A stretch of DNA of 60,015 nt from Planococcus chinensis (GCF_020071995.1 NZ_JABWTK010000016.1:1-60015), one strand, 5' to 3'. Positions 51,339 through 59,890 are shown, numbered from the stretch's first letter. Notes: generated by a model not told the origin, from the letters alone. Numbers and translations are program-made.

Positions 51339-51515
51339 TTGCAGGAAAAGAAGCCATTTAATGATGCAGTTGAACATATGCAGAATATCGAAGGTACTCC
51401 AAGTTCGATTGAGATGAAGAAACTTCCAAAGGGATTGCGTTATTTCGGTTATTTTATGGCTGGATTTTTTTGTTTGTCTTTGCTGTTCATCTTGATCGGC
51501 ATAGCCCTTCAATAG
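51339..51515 (+). CDS. 58-residue single-span membrane protein
   Basis: A TTG start 8 nt after AAAGGAAGG opens MQEKKPFNDAVEHMQNIEGT. The N-terminal half is soluble and acidic, then a membrane helix GYFMAGFFCLSLLFILIGIA fills the C-terminus. No family was recognised. It is the first of five small membrane-protein genes in this stretch. Confidence 0.6.
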   Translation: MQEKKPFNDAVEHMQNIEGTPSSIEMKKLPKGLRYFGYFMAGFFCLSLLFILIGIALQ

Positions 51516-51629
51516 TTAGAAAAGAATGGATATACCCGAAGTTACTGACGAGTAAAACGGATGTCTTCTAGGAATGCCGTTGCAGACGATTACAATAAAA
51601 AGCCGATCATTAGTGGAGGAGTTAGCTAG

Positions 51630-51812
51630 ATGAACAAACGCATAAAAGCTGCATTTAACGTATCCGCTTTGACTTTTCTAATCTCTGTCGTTTTGTGTTA
51701 TGTGTTTTTAGGAAAGGCCAATTGGTATATGACGGGAGGTCTGGCAGGCGGTCTTTTTCTCGGGAATTTCATCTACTCACCAACACTTGATGGCAACGAT
51801 CCTGCTGAATGA
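51630..51812 (+). CDS. 60-residue membrane protein
   Basis: The ATG follows GTGGAGGAG. The product has two membrane helices (ALTFLISVVLCYVFLG and WYMTGGLAGGLFLGNFIY) joined by a tight basic turn, and an acidic tail LDGNDPAE. No function is assigned; such proteins are often expressed under stress or in the forespore. Confidence 0.65.
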   Translation: MNKRIKAAFNVSALTFLISVVLCYVFLGKANWYMTGGLAGGLFLGNFIYSPTLDGNDPAE

Positions 51813-51965
51813 TCAAACATTAAAAAATCGAGGTCAGCCAGTGTGTTATCAGCAAATTTAAAGAGCTGCTTCATGACTCACTATTAAATTGCCGGATTAG
51901 ATGAAAAGTTCGCATGGCGTTGAAGTTCATTTTACATAAGCCCAGTAGGAAAGGAGCAAGAAGCA

Positions 51966-52064
51966 ATGGAATTTGTTAATTGGTTTGATGTAGCATTTAC
52001 AGTGATTTTTTTCACGGCCATCATTTTCATTATTTCTCTCGTGAAAAATAAATTGACGAGGTGA
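51966..52064 (+). CDS. 32-residue membrane micropeptide
   Basis: The ATG follows AAAGGAGCAAG. The peptide MEFVNWFDVAFTVIFFTAII has one membrane helix and a basic end (KNKLTR). Its stop codon overlaps the next start (GTGA), so the two are translationally coupled, which supports real translation. Confidence 0.55.
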   Translation: MEFVNWFDVAFTVIFFTAIIFIISLVKNKLTR

Positions 52065-52264
52065 TTGAACTGATTAAATCAGCTTCAAAAAGAATCGCAT
52101 GGGGGTTAGGAGTGGCTTCTGCGTTGGCTGCTATCGGACTGGCCCTATACGTTTTTAACAATCCGGCGCTGAATCATGCCCAATGGTTATTGCAATTATC
52201 TATACTTTTGGTTCTGGCTTCTATTATTCTCAATCTGGTGCATTCTCAATTGAAAAAAGCCTAA
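52061..52264 (+). CDS. 67-residue two-helix membrane protein
   Basis: The GTG start lies within the stop of the preceding micropeptide. The product has helices ASALAAIGLALYVFNNPA and LLQLSILLVLASIILNL flanked by basic residues (KSASKRIAWG, HSQLKKA). No family was recognised. Together with the 32-residue peptide it looks like a two-component membrane pair. Confidence 0.62.
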   Translation: MIELIKSASKRIAWGLGVASALAAIGLALYVFNNPALNHAQWLLQLSILLVLASIILNLVHSQLKKA

Positions 52265-52331
52265 TCGGAATGAAAGAATCAAAAACTGCACAAAATACAT
52301 AGGAAACAATGATAAAAAGGAGAAAGATAGA

Positions 52332-52664
52332 ATGAAGGACGGACTTTATTTAAAAGTGGTTTTAAGCGGGATCTTGATTTGTTTAATTATTATTGTATCC
52401 AATGTGGTGACAGAAGCGGAGGAAACCTATACGGAAGTTCCTGTCAGTATGGAAAACCCCGAAGATCGCATTATCCAACTCGCACCCAATAAAATTGGAA
52501 TCGTCGACGAAGGTACGATGAGCGGCTGGAAACAACTGGTGATTTTTGAATACAACGAGGAAAGCGGCGAATACGACGTGAACTCGGCGATTCCTTACGA
52601 AGAAATGTTTACTCATCCGGAATTCAACGATATTCCTTTGAAAAGGGACACATACGGCAATTGA
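52332..52664 (+). CDS. Membrane-anchored small acidic protein
   Basis: The ATG follows AAAGGAGAAAG. The 110-residue protein has an N-terminal helix (VVLSGILICLIIIVSNVV) and an acidic outer domain (ETYTEVPVSMENPEDRIIQL, then LVIFEYNEESGEYDV). No lipobox and no recognised family. It closes the small-protein cluster at a terminator. Confidence 0.65.
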   Translation: MKDGLYLKVVLSGILICLIIIVSNVVTEAEETYTEVPVSMENPEDRIIQLAPNKIGIVDEGTMSGWKQLVIFEYNEESGEYDVNSAIPYEEMFTHPEFNDIPLKRDTYGN

Positions 52665-52692
52665 TGAAGATTTACCTTTAAAATAAAACGCA

Positions 52693-52720
52693 GGCGTGCC
52701 GACTTAGGCATGCCCTTTTT
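52693..52720 (+). terminator. Intrinsic terminator
   Basis: GGCGTGCC (52693-52700) and GGCATGCC (52707-52714) with one G-U pair, then T5. Confidence 0.75.
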
Positions 52721-52881
52721 AATTCCCGCAGCTTTTTGGCTTTATTCTATACGAGTTCTTGAACATATAAGCATTTGCTGATATGTTTTAAAAGAGAAAA
52801 AATTACTGAGCAGCTCATCATTTAATGAATTTCAGATATGATTACATGACAAGCAATCGGATGAAAAAGGGGTTTTACACA

Positions 52882-53301
52882 ATGACGAAAAAAACATTAT
52901 ATTTCCTATGCACGGGCAATTCATGCCGCAGCCAGATGGCAGAAGGCTGGGGAAAAGAAATTCTTGGGAATGAGTGGCAAGTATTAAGCGCGGGCATCGA
53001 AGCGCACGGTTTGAATCCGAAAGCCGTCAAAGCGATGGACGAAGTGGGAATCGACATTTCCGAACATACATCGGATATCATCGACACAACCATCCTAAAC
53101 AATGCCGACTTTGTCGTGACACTTTGCGGCGACGCCGCAGACAAATGCCCGATGACACCGCCTCATGTAAAACGCGACCACTGGGGTTTTACGGATCCGG
53201 CAAAAGCCCAAGGAACGGAAGAAGAGAAATGGACCGTCTTCCAGAATGTCCGCGATGAAATCGGTGAACGCATCCGCCAGTTTGCCGAGACCGGCAAGTA
53301 A
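52882..53301 (+). CDS. arsC: Arsenate reductase, thioredoxin-linked
   Basis: The ATG at 52882 (after AAAAGGGG) gives 139 residues matching ArsC of Staphylococcus/Bacillus. It has the low-molecular-weight phosphatase loop CTGNSCR with nucleophile Cys10, and the redox pair Cys82 and Cys89 (LCGDAADKC). [19 protein letters not shown] supplies the Asp. It reduces arsenate to arsenite with thioredoxin. No arsR/arsB gene is adjacent; the next gene is a protein phosphatase-like gene. Confidence 0.93.
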   Translation: MTKKTLYFLCTGNSCRSQMAEGWGKEILGNEWQVLSAGIEAHGLNPKAVKAMDEVGIDISEHTSDIIDTTILNNADFVVTLCGDAADKCPMTPPHVKRDHWGFTDPAKAQGTEEEKWTVFQNVRDEIGERIRQFAETGK

Positions 53302-53470
53302 ATAGGGTAATTCGTTTAGGAGCGGTTTAGGGGTGTAGAGCAGCAATGGCTCTGTTTATGGAAAGTGAAAATCGGCTATATGCATTTGAAGAAGCAACGT
53401 TATAAAGTATGTGATAAGAGAAAAAAACGCGTCTTGGTGAATCCACTAAATCAAGAAAGGCGGAAGTGAA

Positions 53471-53899
53471 ATGAACAAAACCTATCAGGAATTGGTGAAA
53501 GGCCGCATTTTCGTTGGCGGCGCAGCAGATGCTCAAAAAGCATTTGATACAGAACAGATCGATGTGGTCATTGACTTGCGTTCAGAAGCGGCAGAAGGAG
53601 ACTATGGGTATAACCGGATCCACAGCCCAATCATGAATGAATCCGATGAACAGCAGGATGAATCGGTCAAAAAAGCCATCGATCAAGTCGTGGATGCTTA
53701 TAATGAAGGCAAAAAAATATACTTCCATTGTGCAGGCGGCAGCAACCGGGCAGGGACTGTTGTCATCGGCAGTTTGTTGGCTTTGGGGGAAGCCGACAGC
53801 ATCCAGGAAGCGGAAGCCCGGGCAAAGTCCGTGCGCCCGATCATCAGTGTAAACCCCCAGTTGAAGGAATCGCTTCAGCGCTTGTTTCCGGATGCCTAG
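53471..53899 (+). CDS. Dual-specificity-type protein phosphatase
   Basis: The 142-residue protein has the Cys-phosphatase loop HCAGGSNRAG (Cys87, Arg93) and the family opening strand DVVIDLRSEAAEGDYGYN. It is a small DSP/BLH-like phosphatase, possibly acting on phosphotyrosine or on small phosphate esters. It follows arsC on the same strand by 169 bp; both use a P-loop thiolate, but a shared pathway is only a guess. Ribosome binding site AAAGGCGG. Confidence 0.85.
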   Translation: MNKTYQELVKGRIFVGGAADAQKAFDTEQIDVVIDLRSEAAEGDYGYNRIHSPIMNESDEQQDESVKKAIDQVVDAYNEGKKIYFHCAGGSNRAGTVVIGSLLALGEADSIQEAEARAKSVRPIISVNPQLKESLQRLFPDA

Positions 53900-53953
53900 C
53901 AGGAGCATGAAACATGGACAAATGATAATCAAAACTTTCCGCTAAACTCGTTC

Positions 53954-53978
53954 GAGCCCATCGTTGGGCTCTTTTTTT
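53954..53978 (+). terminator. Intrinsic terminator
   Basis: GAGCCCA (53954-53960) and TGGGCTC (53965-53971) followed by seven T residues. Confidence 0.85.
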
Positions 53979-54150
53979 ATTTCTGCAGCCATGCAATACA
54001 GGCTGGCTATTGGCTGTGTTAGCCATTAGTAGAAGAGAAGCGGTTGAATAGTTTGAATTTGAGAGAAATAAGTCTTATGATGACAGTATATTCAGATGCA
54101 CAGCGTCCAAAGATTGAAGCACCAATTCCAAATGGAGGAGGCATCATTTT

Positions 54151-54714
54151 ATGACGAAAATTGGCATCATTACAGGAAGCACGCGGCCAGCGCGGAAAAG
54201 CCTGCAAGTCGCGGAGTGGGTAAAAGGCATTGCGGACAAACGGGGAGACGCCGACTATGAAATTGTCGACTTGGCGGAGTTCAACTTGCCGATGTATGCA
54301 GAACCGGTTTCAGCAGCGGCCAGCCAGGATTATCAGACACCGGAAGCGATTCCCTGGTCAAAGAAAATAGCGGAATTGGACGGCTATGTTTTTATCTGCC
54401 CGGAATACAACCGGGGCGTGACTTCGGCTTTAAAAAATGCCATTGATTATCTCTATATTGAATGGAACAACAAGGCGGCCGGCATTGTCAGCTATGGCTC
54501 AGCTGGCGGCGTCCGGGCGGCAGAGGCTTTGCGGATCATCATGGCAGAATTGCAGGTTGCAACTGTACGGGCGCATCCATCGATGTCTATATTTACAGAT
54601 TTCGAAAAGACGGGCACGTTCAAGCCGGCACCTTTCCATGAAAAGTCGGTCAATATCATGCTGGATCAAGTCAACGCCTGGACAAATGCCTTGCAACCGC
54701 TTCGCAGCAAGTAG
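54151..54714 (+). CDS. NADPH-dependent FMN reductase
   Basis: The 187-residue flavodoxin-fold enzyme opens IGIITGSTRPARKSLQVAEW (phosphate loop GSTR) and has the flavin loop FICPEYNRGVTSALKNAIDY plus AAGIVSYGSAGGVRAAEALR. It reduces FMN or quinones with NADPH. Its paralogue at 55073 is about half identical, and both sit beside an MhqR-type operator. Ribosome binding site TGGAGGAGG. Confidence 0.9.
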   Translation: MTKIGIITGSTRPARKSLQVAEWVKGIADKRGDADYEIVDLAEFNLPMYAEPVSAAASQDYQTPEAIPWSKKIAELDGYVFICPEYNRGVTSALKNAIDYLYIEWNNKAAGIVSYGSAGGVRAAEALRIIMAELQVATVRAHPSMSIFTDFEKTGTFKPAPFHEKSVNIMLDQVNAWTNALQPLRSK

Positions 54715-54729
54715 ATGAAAAGCCAAAGG

Positions 54730-54755
54730 CAACCGGATTTTCCGGTTGTTTTTTT
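54730..54755 (+). terminator. Intrinsic terminator
   Basis: CAACCGGA (54730-54737) and TCCGGTTG (54741-54748) followed by seven T residues. Confidence 0.85.
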
Positions 54756-54795
54756 GATGGAAAAAATTAAATACATCGAAGAACAATCCAAGGTG

Positions 54796-54824
54796 TTGAC
54801 AGCTTGAAAAAGGCATGATATATT
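54796..54824 (+). promoter_or_regulatory. Sigma-A promoter upstream of the MhqR-type sites
   Basis: TTGACA (54796-54801), 17 nt, TATATT (54819-54824); transcription should start near 54831, inside the inverted repeat described next. Confidence 0.75.
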
Positions 54825-54857
54825 TATCTCATATTAAAGATAAATTAATTCGAGATA
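54823..54857. promoter_or_regulatory. Secondary MhqR-like sites
   Basis: TTTATCT-N8-AGATAAA (54823-54844) is an inverted repeat over the transcription start, and ATTCGAGATAA (54848-54858 region) is an exact half of the main operator. Confidence 0.55.
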
Positions 54858-54947
54858 AAAAGGTCAAAAGCTTTGAATGCTTTATTCTCACTTCAAAAGT
54901 TATGACCGCACAAATTCACTAGTCCAGCATGCTTAAATTTTTTTAAC

Positions 54948-54973
54948 CTATTATCTCGAATTCGAGATAATAG
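54948..54973. promoter_or_regulatory. MhqR-type operator, 26-bp perfect palindrome
   Basis: The core TTATCTCGAATTCGAGATAA (54951-54970) is extended by CTA/TAG to a 26-bp perfect palindrome. It matches the MhqR box of Bacillus subtilis (ATCTcgaATTCgAGAT), which controls quinone-detoxification genes. It lies 100 nt before the 55073 gene. No mhqR gene is in the window. Confidence 0.85.
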
Positions 54974-55072
54974 AGGCGGATTTAATGAAGTCAGCTAGGA
55001 GCAGCAACAACGATTTTTATCTCAAATTTATTTGGCACACAACAAGCAATTAAACTAGAGGAGGAAACAACA

Positions 55073-55633
55073 ATGACAAAATTAAACATCGGCATCATTT
55101 TAGGATCAACACGTGAAGGGCGCTTAAGCCCGCAAGTAGGCAACTGGGTAAAAGAATTGGCAGACAAACGCGGCGACGCCAATTACACCATCATCGACAT
55201 CGCAGATTACAAACTGCCATTGCTTGGCGAAGCTGGCACAGACGCATCCGGCGCAGCGGCATGGTCCGAAGCGATTGCGTCCCAGGACGGCTTTGTTTTC
55301 ATCGCACAAGAATATAACCATTCCATCACAGCTTCTTTGAAGAACGCACTCGATTACCTTCGCGCAGAATGGAATGACAAAGCGGCGGGCATCGTATCTT
55401 ACGGTTCAGTCGGCGGCGCGCGTGCTGCGGAACACTTGCGCGGAATTCTTGGGGAATTGTCCGTAGCAGATGTCCGGGTTCACCCGGCCTTGTCGCTGTT
55501 TACCGATTTCGAAAACGGCGCCGTACTTAAAGCGGCTCCGGTTCAGGAAGCTTCCGTTAACCAAATGCTGGACCAAGTCATTCCTTGGGCAACTGCACTT
55601 AAATCGGTTCGACTTAAAACCGTAAACGCATAA
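55073..55633 (+). CDS. NADPH-dependent FMN reductase (second copy)
   Basis: The 186-residue paralogue of the 54151 product opens IGIILGSTREGRLSPQVGNW and keeps AQEYNHSITASLKNALDYLR and AAGIVSYGSVGGARAAEHLR. The PEYN flavin loop reads QEYN here. It lies directly behind the MhqR-type operator and promoter, so it should be induced by quinones or electrophiles and reduce them. Ribosome binding site AGAGGAGG. Confidence 0.9.
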   Translation: MTKLNIGIILGSTREGRLSPQVGNWVKELADKRGDANYTIIDIADYKLPLLGEAGTDASGAAAWSEAIASQDGFVFIAQEYNHSITASLKNALDYLRAEWNDKAAGIVSYGSVGGARAAEHLRGILGELSVADVRVHPALSLFTDFENGAVLKAAPVQEASVNQMLDQVIPWATALKSVRLKTVNA

Positions 55634-55653
55634 CTTCGTCTTCACAAAAGAAC

Positions 55654-55680
55654 CTGAAATGTGCATTGAGCGCATTTCAG
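55654..55680 (+). terminator. Weak hairpin between reductase and dioxygenase genes
   Basis: CTGAAATGTGC (55654-55664) and GCGCATTTCAG (55670-55680) pair fully with one G-U, but no T run follows. It may be a processing or attenuation site rather than a full stop. Confidence 0.4.
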
Positions 55681-55762
55681 ATCAATATTATGAAAAACGT
55701 CTTTGATTTACGGGGAATGCAATTAAGCTATTACAAAACATGAGTGCAAAGGGGGATAAAAG

Positions 55763-56698
55763 ATGAAAAAAACAGCGGGAATTCACCACATTACAGCTAT
55801 CGTCGGACATCCTCAGGAAAATGTCGACTTTTATGCCGGTGTGCTGGGGTTGCGGATGGTCAAGCAAACCGTCAATTTTGATGACCCGGGCACTTATCAT
55901 CTGTACTTCGGGAACGATGGCGGAAAACCGGGCACGATCATTACGTTCTTCCCGTGGGTGAATGCCTATCAAGGAAAAGTTGGAGCTGGACAAGTCGGCG
56001 TGACTTCTTATGTGATTCCGCCAGGCGCCATGCCGTTCTGGGAAGAACGCCTGGGACGGCTGGGCATCTCTTTTGCGAAAGAGGAGCGTTTTGGCGAAAT
56101 GAACCTAATGTTTGAAGATCCGCATGGCCTTCAGCTAGAACTCGTGGAACGGGAAGCGGGCGAAGTGAACAACTACAAATCCGGCAGCATTACACCGGAA
56201 GTGGCGATTAAAGGCTTCGGCGGGGCAACTTTGCTTTCTGCACGTCCGGAACAAACCGGCAAAACCCTGTTGGACGTTTTAGGGCTTGAAAAGGTCGGAG
56301 AAGAAGGTGATTTGACGCGCTACCGCGCTTACGGCGACATCGGGAACATCATCGACGTCAAACGGACGCCGCTTGGCCGCGGCCAAATGGGTGTCGGAAC
56401 GGTGCACCATATCGCCTGGCGAGCACAAGATGACCAGGATCATCTTGACTGGCAGGAACATGTCCGGAACCAGGGATACGGCGTGACAGAAGTAAAAGAC
56501 CGCAATTACTTTAACGCGATTTACTTCCGGGAGCACGGAGAAATCCTTTTTGAAATCGCCACAGACCCTCCAGGATTTGCGCATGATGAAGCACTGGAAA
56601 CGATGGGTAGAAAATTGATGCTGCCGGAGCAGTACGAGCCGCTCCGTGCACAATTGACTGATTCACTCATTCCGTTTGAAATTCATGAAATGGAATAA
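55763..56698 (+). CDS. Ring-cleaving dioxygenase, MhqO/MhqE-like
   Basis: The 311-residue protein has two VOC units. Metal-ligand regions are IHHITAIVGHPQENVDFYAG (His8/9), VGTVHHIAWRAQDDQDHLDW and the Glu of GEILFEIATDPPGF. It closely resembles Bacillus MhqO, MhqE and MhqA, which cleave (methyl)hydroquinone rings and are repressed by MhqR. The gene follows the operator-controlled FMN reductase by 129 bp, so a shared message is likely. Ribosome binding site AAAGGGGG. Confidence 0.9.
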   Translation: MKKTAGIHHITAIVGHPQENVDFYAGVLGLRMVKQTVNFDDPGTYHLYFGNDGGKPGTIITFFPWVNAYQGKVGAGQVGVTSYVIPPGAMPFWEERLGRLGISFAKEERFGEMNLMFEDPHGLQLELVEREAGEVNNYKSGSITPEVAIKGFGGATLLSARPEQTGKTLLDVLGLEKVGEEGDLTRYRAYGDIGNIIDVKRTPLGRGQMGVGTVHHIAWRAQDDQDHLDWQEHVRNQGYGVTEVKDRNYFNAIYFREHGEILFEIATDPPGFAHDEALETMGRKLMLPEQYEPLRAQLTDSLIPFEIHEME

Positions 56699-56765
56699 TA
56701 GAAGAACTAACTGATTAAAAAAGATTGAAAACTACATGCTTGCTCAGTGAAAGGGGCCTAAGAAA

Positions 56766-56930
56766 ATGATTACATGTTTGAACCGAATTAATGAATTAGC
56801 TGCTTTGCAGAAAACGAAAGGGTTGACGAAAGCTGAGCAGCAGGAGCAAAAACAGCTTCGGAAGGAATACTTGGCTGCGATTCGGGGACAAGTCATTTCC
56901 ACGGTAGAGACCATCAAGGTAATTGGATAA
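56766..56930 (+). CDS. DUF896 small protein (YnzC-like)
   Basis: A 54-residue frame behind AAAGGGG: LNRINELAALQKTKGLTKAE, QQEQKQLRKEYLAAIRGQV. This is the DUF896 pattern (RINELa.k.k..gLt..E..Eqk.LR.eYl...R) of small two-helix Bacillales proteins such as YnzC; they belong to the SOS or general-stress operons in some species. Its function is not known. It stands alone with its own terminator. Confidence 0.8.
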   Translation: MITCLNRINELAALQKTKGLTKAEQQEQKQLRKEYLAAIRGQVISTVETIKVIG

Positions 56931-56986
56931 GACTTCGTTTCAATTAGTTAAAACGAACCGGTAATAATCAATCAACTATTAATAGG

Positions 56987-57020
56987 GCAGGGAAAAGTGC
57001 AAACTTTTCCCTGCTTTTTT
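56987..57020 (+). terminator. Intrinsic terminator
   Basis: GCAGGGAAAAGT (56987-56998) and ACTTTTCCCTGC (57003-57014) followed by six T residues. The AT-rich interval 57021-57190 holds only the promoter region of the next gene. Confidence 0.88.
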
Positions 57021-57190
57021 GCTATATAAGGATGGAGATAAAAGTGAGTAAAGGAAAAATTGATTTGCTTTATGGAAGGTATAAGCCTATATTAATTAAT
57101 AGAAGTATATCCAATTATTAACAAATTAATTTTGATAATAATTTTACTGATTTCACTGCGAAAAAATTATAAACCCAGAGGATGAACTAT

Positions 57191-58549
57191 ATGAAATGGA
57201 AAGCATGCCTATTGGCAAGTACATTGCTGCTGGCTTCTTGTAGCAATGATGCTATGCAAGAGCCTCAAGTGATAGAAGAAAAGGAAACCTTGGCCTTCAA
57301 TCTTGGAAATTCGGAAAAAATGGACGGAATCTTGGAATACGATGTGATTAATATTGCCGCAACTGAGCAGATTTCGCCTCCGAATCCCGCTTCGATTACG
57401 ACGGTGATGGAAGTGGAAAATTCCGAATCCCGGTTTCTGGATGTCACTGTACATATGAAAAACTTGTATTCTGCCGAGAAAACGTCAGGAGAGCTAATGA
57501 AATTGTCCTATGAAATTGGCGGGCAAGAATACCAAACGTTTCAGAAAAAAGAAGTTGATAACGCCAGCATGTTGAAAGACGGGGAATTCAGTTCACTTGA
57601 GCCTTTGACTTCGGCAGTAATCCACTATATTGCAGAAGTGCCAAAGTTTGATTCAAAGGAAACAATTGAAATTATAGCTGAGATTGATGGCAAAACCTAT
57701 ACTTCTACTACAAGTTTGGAAGAGAATAATGCAAATAAAGAATTTATCTCTATTGGGGAAACAATTGAAATGGAGCAATATGCGAATTTAACGTTGGAGA
57801 ATATGTATTATACCGACAAGGTTGCTTCACCGAATCCTGGTACGTTGTCCTCTTATTACGAACCAGAAAATCAATCAAATACATATTTGGTTTTGGAAAT
57901 GAAGGTTAAAAATTTAAAAGCGACAGAACTTCAGGCGGATTCTATTTTTGCTTCTAAAGTGATTTATGACCAATACTATGAATTTGGTGGATTTTCGACG
58001 CTGTTGGCAGCAGACGGATCAGACTTGCATCCTGCCAGCATTATGACAATTCCATCGTTGAACGAAAATACCTTGTTGTACTTATTAGAAGTGCCAAAAG
58101 AATTAAAAGAAACGAAAGGAATTGTTTCGGTTTGGTTTGCGAATAATTATTATCATATCGCAGCGGACGATCGAATTTCGACTAAACAAGCCAACTCAAA
58201 CAACGGGCTCGATTCATCAGATAAGACAACAAATAAAGAAAATGTTTCTGCACCTGATACAGAAGTGTCTCAAAGCGATGCTGCCCAAAGTGATACTATC
58301 CGAAAAGGGTCTACCAACATGACCGAACAGGAAACGCTGGATTTAATCAGCCACAACGAAGGCATTGATTTTTCAACGCATAGCTACGAAATGTCTTTTG
58401 ACGAGAACAATTATTTAATTATTGAAGTAGGGCAAGGAGAAATGGCAGTCGCCACGTATAAAATTGACGGTGATGGAGTTTTATTGCAGTTTGATCCTGC
58501 TATGGGAGTTTACTTGCCCGCGGAACAAGTCACTAATGGCGGCTCGTAA
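57191..58549 (+). CDS. Large lipoprotein with two related outer domains
   Basis: The ATG at 57191 is preferred (9 nt after CAGAGG; the ATG at 57182 is too close). It gives MKWKACLLASTLLLASC, a lipoprotein signal with Cys17. Two beta-sandwich-like units follow, with parallel features: ISPPNPASITTVMEVENSES, then LDVTVHMKNL in the first and VASPNPGTLSSYYEPENQSN, then LVLEMKVKNL in the second. A Ser/Asn/Thr-rich linker (about residues 335-375) leads to a C-terminal domain of about 70 residues. The layout suggests a DUF5068-like surface protein, moderate confidence; function unknown. Confidence 0.7.
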   Translation: MKWKACLLASTLLLASCSNDAMQEPQVIEEKETLAFNLGNSEKMDGILEYDVINIAATEQISPPNPASITTVMEVENSESRFLDVTVHMKNLYSAEKTSGELMKLSYEIGGQEYQTFQKKEVDNASMLKDGEFSSLEPLTSAVIHYIAEVPKFDSKETIEIIAEIDGKTYTSTTSLEENNANKEFISIGETIEMEQYANLTLENMYYTDKVASPNPGTLSSYYEPENQSNTYLVLEMKVKNLKATELQADSIFASKVIYDQYYEFGGFSTLLAADGSDLHPASIMTIPSLNENTLLYLLEVPKELKETKGIVSVWFANNYYHIAADDRISTKQANSNNGLDSSDKTTNKENVSAPDTEVSQSDAAQSDTIRKGSTNMTEQETLDLISHNEGIDFSTHSYEMSFDENNYLIIEVGQGEMAVATYKIDGDGVLLQFDPAMGVYLPAEQVTNGGS

Positions 58550-58591
58550 GCTTCAACTGGCTTCTAAACACGGCGAATAAAACAATAATGA

Positions 58592-58636
58592 AAAAGCCTA
58601 TTTTCTCATGTTGTCATCGAGAAAATAGGCTTTTCC
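58592..58636 (+). terminator. Intrinsic terminator
   Basis: AAAAGCCTATTTTCTC (58592-58607) and GAGAAAATAGGCTTTT (58619-58634), a perfect 16-bp stem. The interval 58637-58899 shows no gene. Confidence 0.88.
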
Positions 58637-58899
58637 TGTGGATAAGTAAAGGTGCCAATAAACCTTACCAGTCTAACAATTTCAATGCTTCGATAAAAGA
58701 GAAATACTTACTGAATTATAAAAAAATTCAAAGGGTTTAACGGGTAGTCTTTATTCTTTCACAACTGTATATTCTGAACTAACAGTTTCCGCTGCAGGAA
58801 AAATCGTTTAGTGCATTCACTAATTAGGTGATACCTGCAAAATCTTTCTTTGCTGTACAGGAACTGTGGCAGTAACAATCGATCCAAGAAGGAGGAGTT

Positions 58900-59839
58900 G
58901 TGAAAGTGAAAAAAAGAGGAATAACAATTGCCATACTCGTCGTGCTTTTTCTCATAGCGGCTGGCTTCGCCGGTGTTAAATCAGCGTACGAAACGAAACC
59001 GGTGCCAAAAGAGGAACGCCACAAAATTTCCGAAATCATTCCTGCGAAAGCCAAATGGGAAAAAGTCGTGAAAGGCGACGGCGGATTCATGGAAGGCATC
59101 AACTTTGACCGCAAAGGGAACATCTGGATGGTGAGCCCGATGTCTGGGGAACTGCTGACGGTAAAAGGAGACAAGGTCCGGCAAGTCAGAAAGTATCCGG
59201 GGCCAGTGGGAGCGAATTACGGGCGTGATCCACGCATACGACCCGAAAACCGGAAAAAGCGAAACGGCTGTCAGCACGTATAAAGGGAAAGCCTTGAACG
59301 GCTTGAACGATTTGGTGTTTGACGCAGACGGCGGCTTGTACTTTACGGAACCGATGGGATCGAGCGCCACGAATCCGGTTGGCCGGGTCTTTTACTTGCC
59401 GGCCGGCAGCAAAGACCCCATCCTGTTCGCTGACAAAATCGCTTATCCGAACGGGGTCGCGATTTCCGCTGATGGCAGCCGCGTCTATATATCCGAATTC
59501 GGCAAAAACCGGATGCTCGCAGTGCCTGCCAAAAATGCACCGCCTTCGCCTGAAACACCATATGTATTCGGCCAATATGAAGGCGGCATCGGACCGGATG
59601 GCTTAGCGGTAGATAAGGAAGGAAATCTTTACGTTGCCCACTTCCAGGCAGGTCAGATTGTGGTCCAGGACAAAGACGGATTCAAATACGGCACCATCCG
59701 TCTGCCTGAAAGTGCCGGAACGTTTACGACGAATCTGGCATTCCATGATGGTTATCTGTATATAACAGAATCCTCGAAAAACGAAGTATGGCGCATCAAA
59801 GTGAAAAAAGCAGGATTAGTGCCGTACGGCTTGCAGTAA
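58900..59839 (+). pseudogene. SMP-30/gluconolactonase-like gene, frameshifted
   Basis: The 5' part (GTG 58900 after AAGGAGG; GTG 58906 possible) encodes a membrane anchor (ITIAILVVLFLIAAGFAGV) and the first propeller blade, including GGFMEGINFDRKGNIWMVSP. After KYPGPVGAN (about 59217) the frame runs into nonsense and stops at 59283. The rest of the protein is intact in another frame from about 59216 (ITGVIHAYDPKTGKSETAV to the end at 59839; NGLNDLVFDADGGLYFTEPM, IAYPNGVAISADGSRVYISE). Compared with the family, about 15-25 residues between the two parts are missing, so a small deletion caused the shift. The protein would have been a lactonase-like propeller at the outer face. Confidence 0.8.
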
Positions 59840-59857
59840 ATTGAGCCATAAACACGA

Positions 59858-59890
59858 AAGGGAAACAAAGCTCGATGCTTTGTTTCCCTT
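59858..59890 (+). terminator. Intrinsic terminator
   Basis: AAGGGAAACAAAGC (59858-59871) and GCTTTGTTTCCCTT (59877-59890), a perfect 14-bp stem. Confidence 0.8.
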
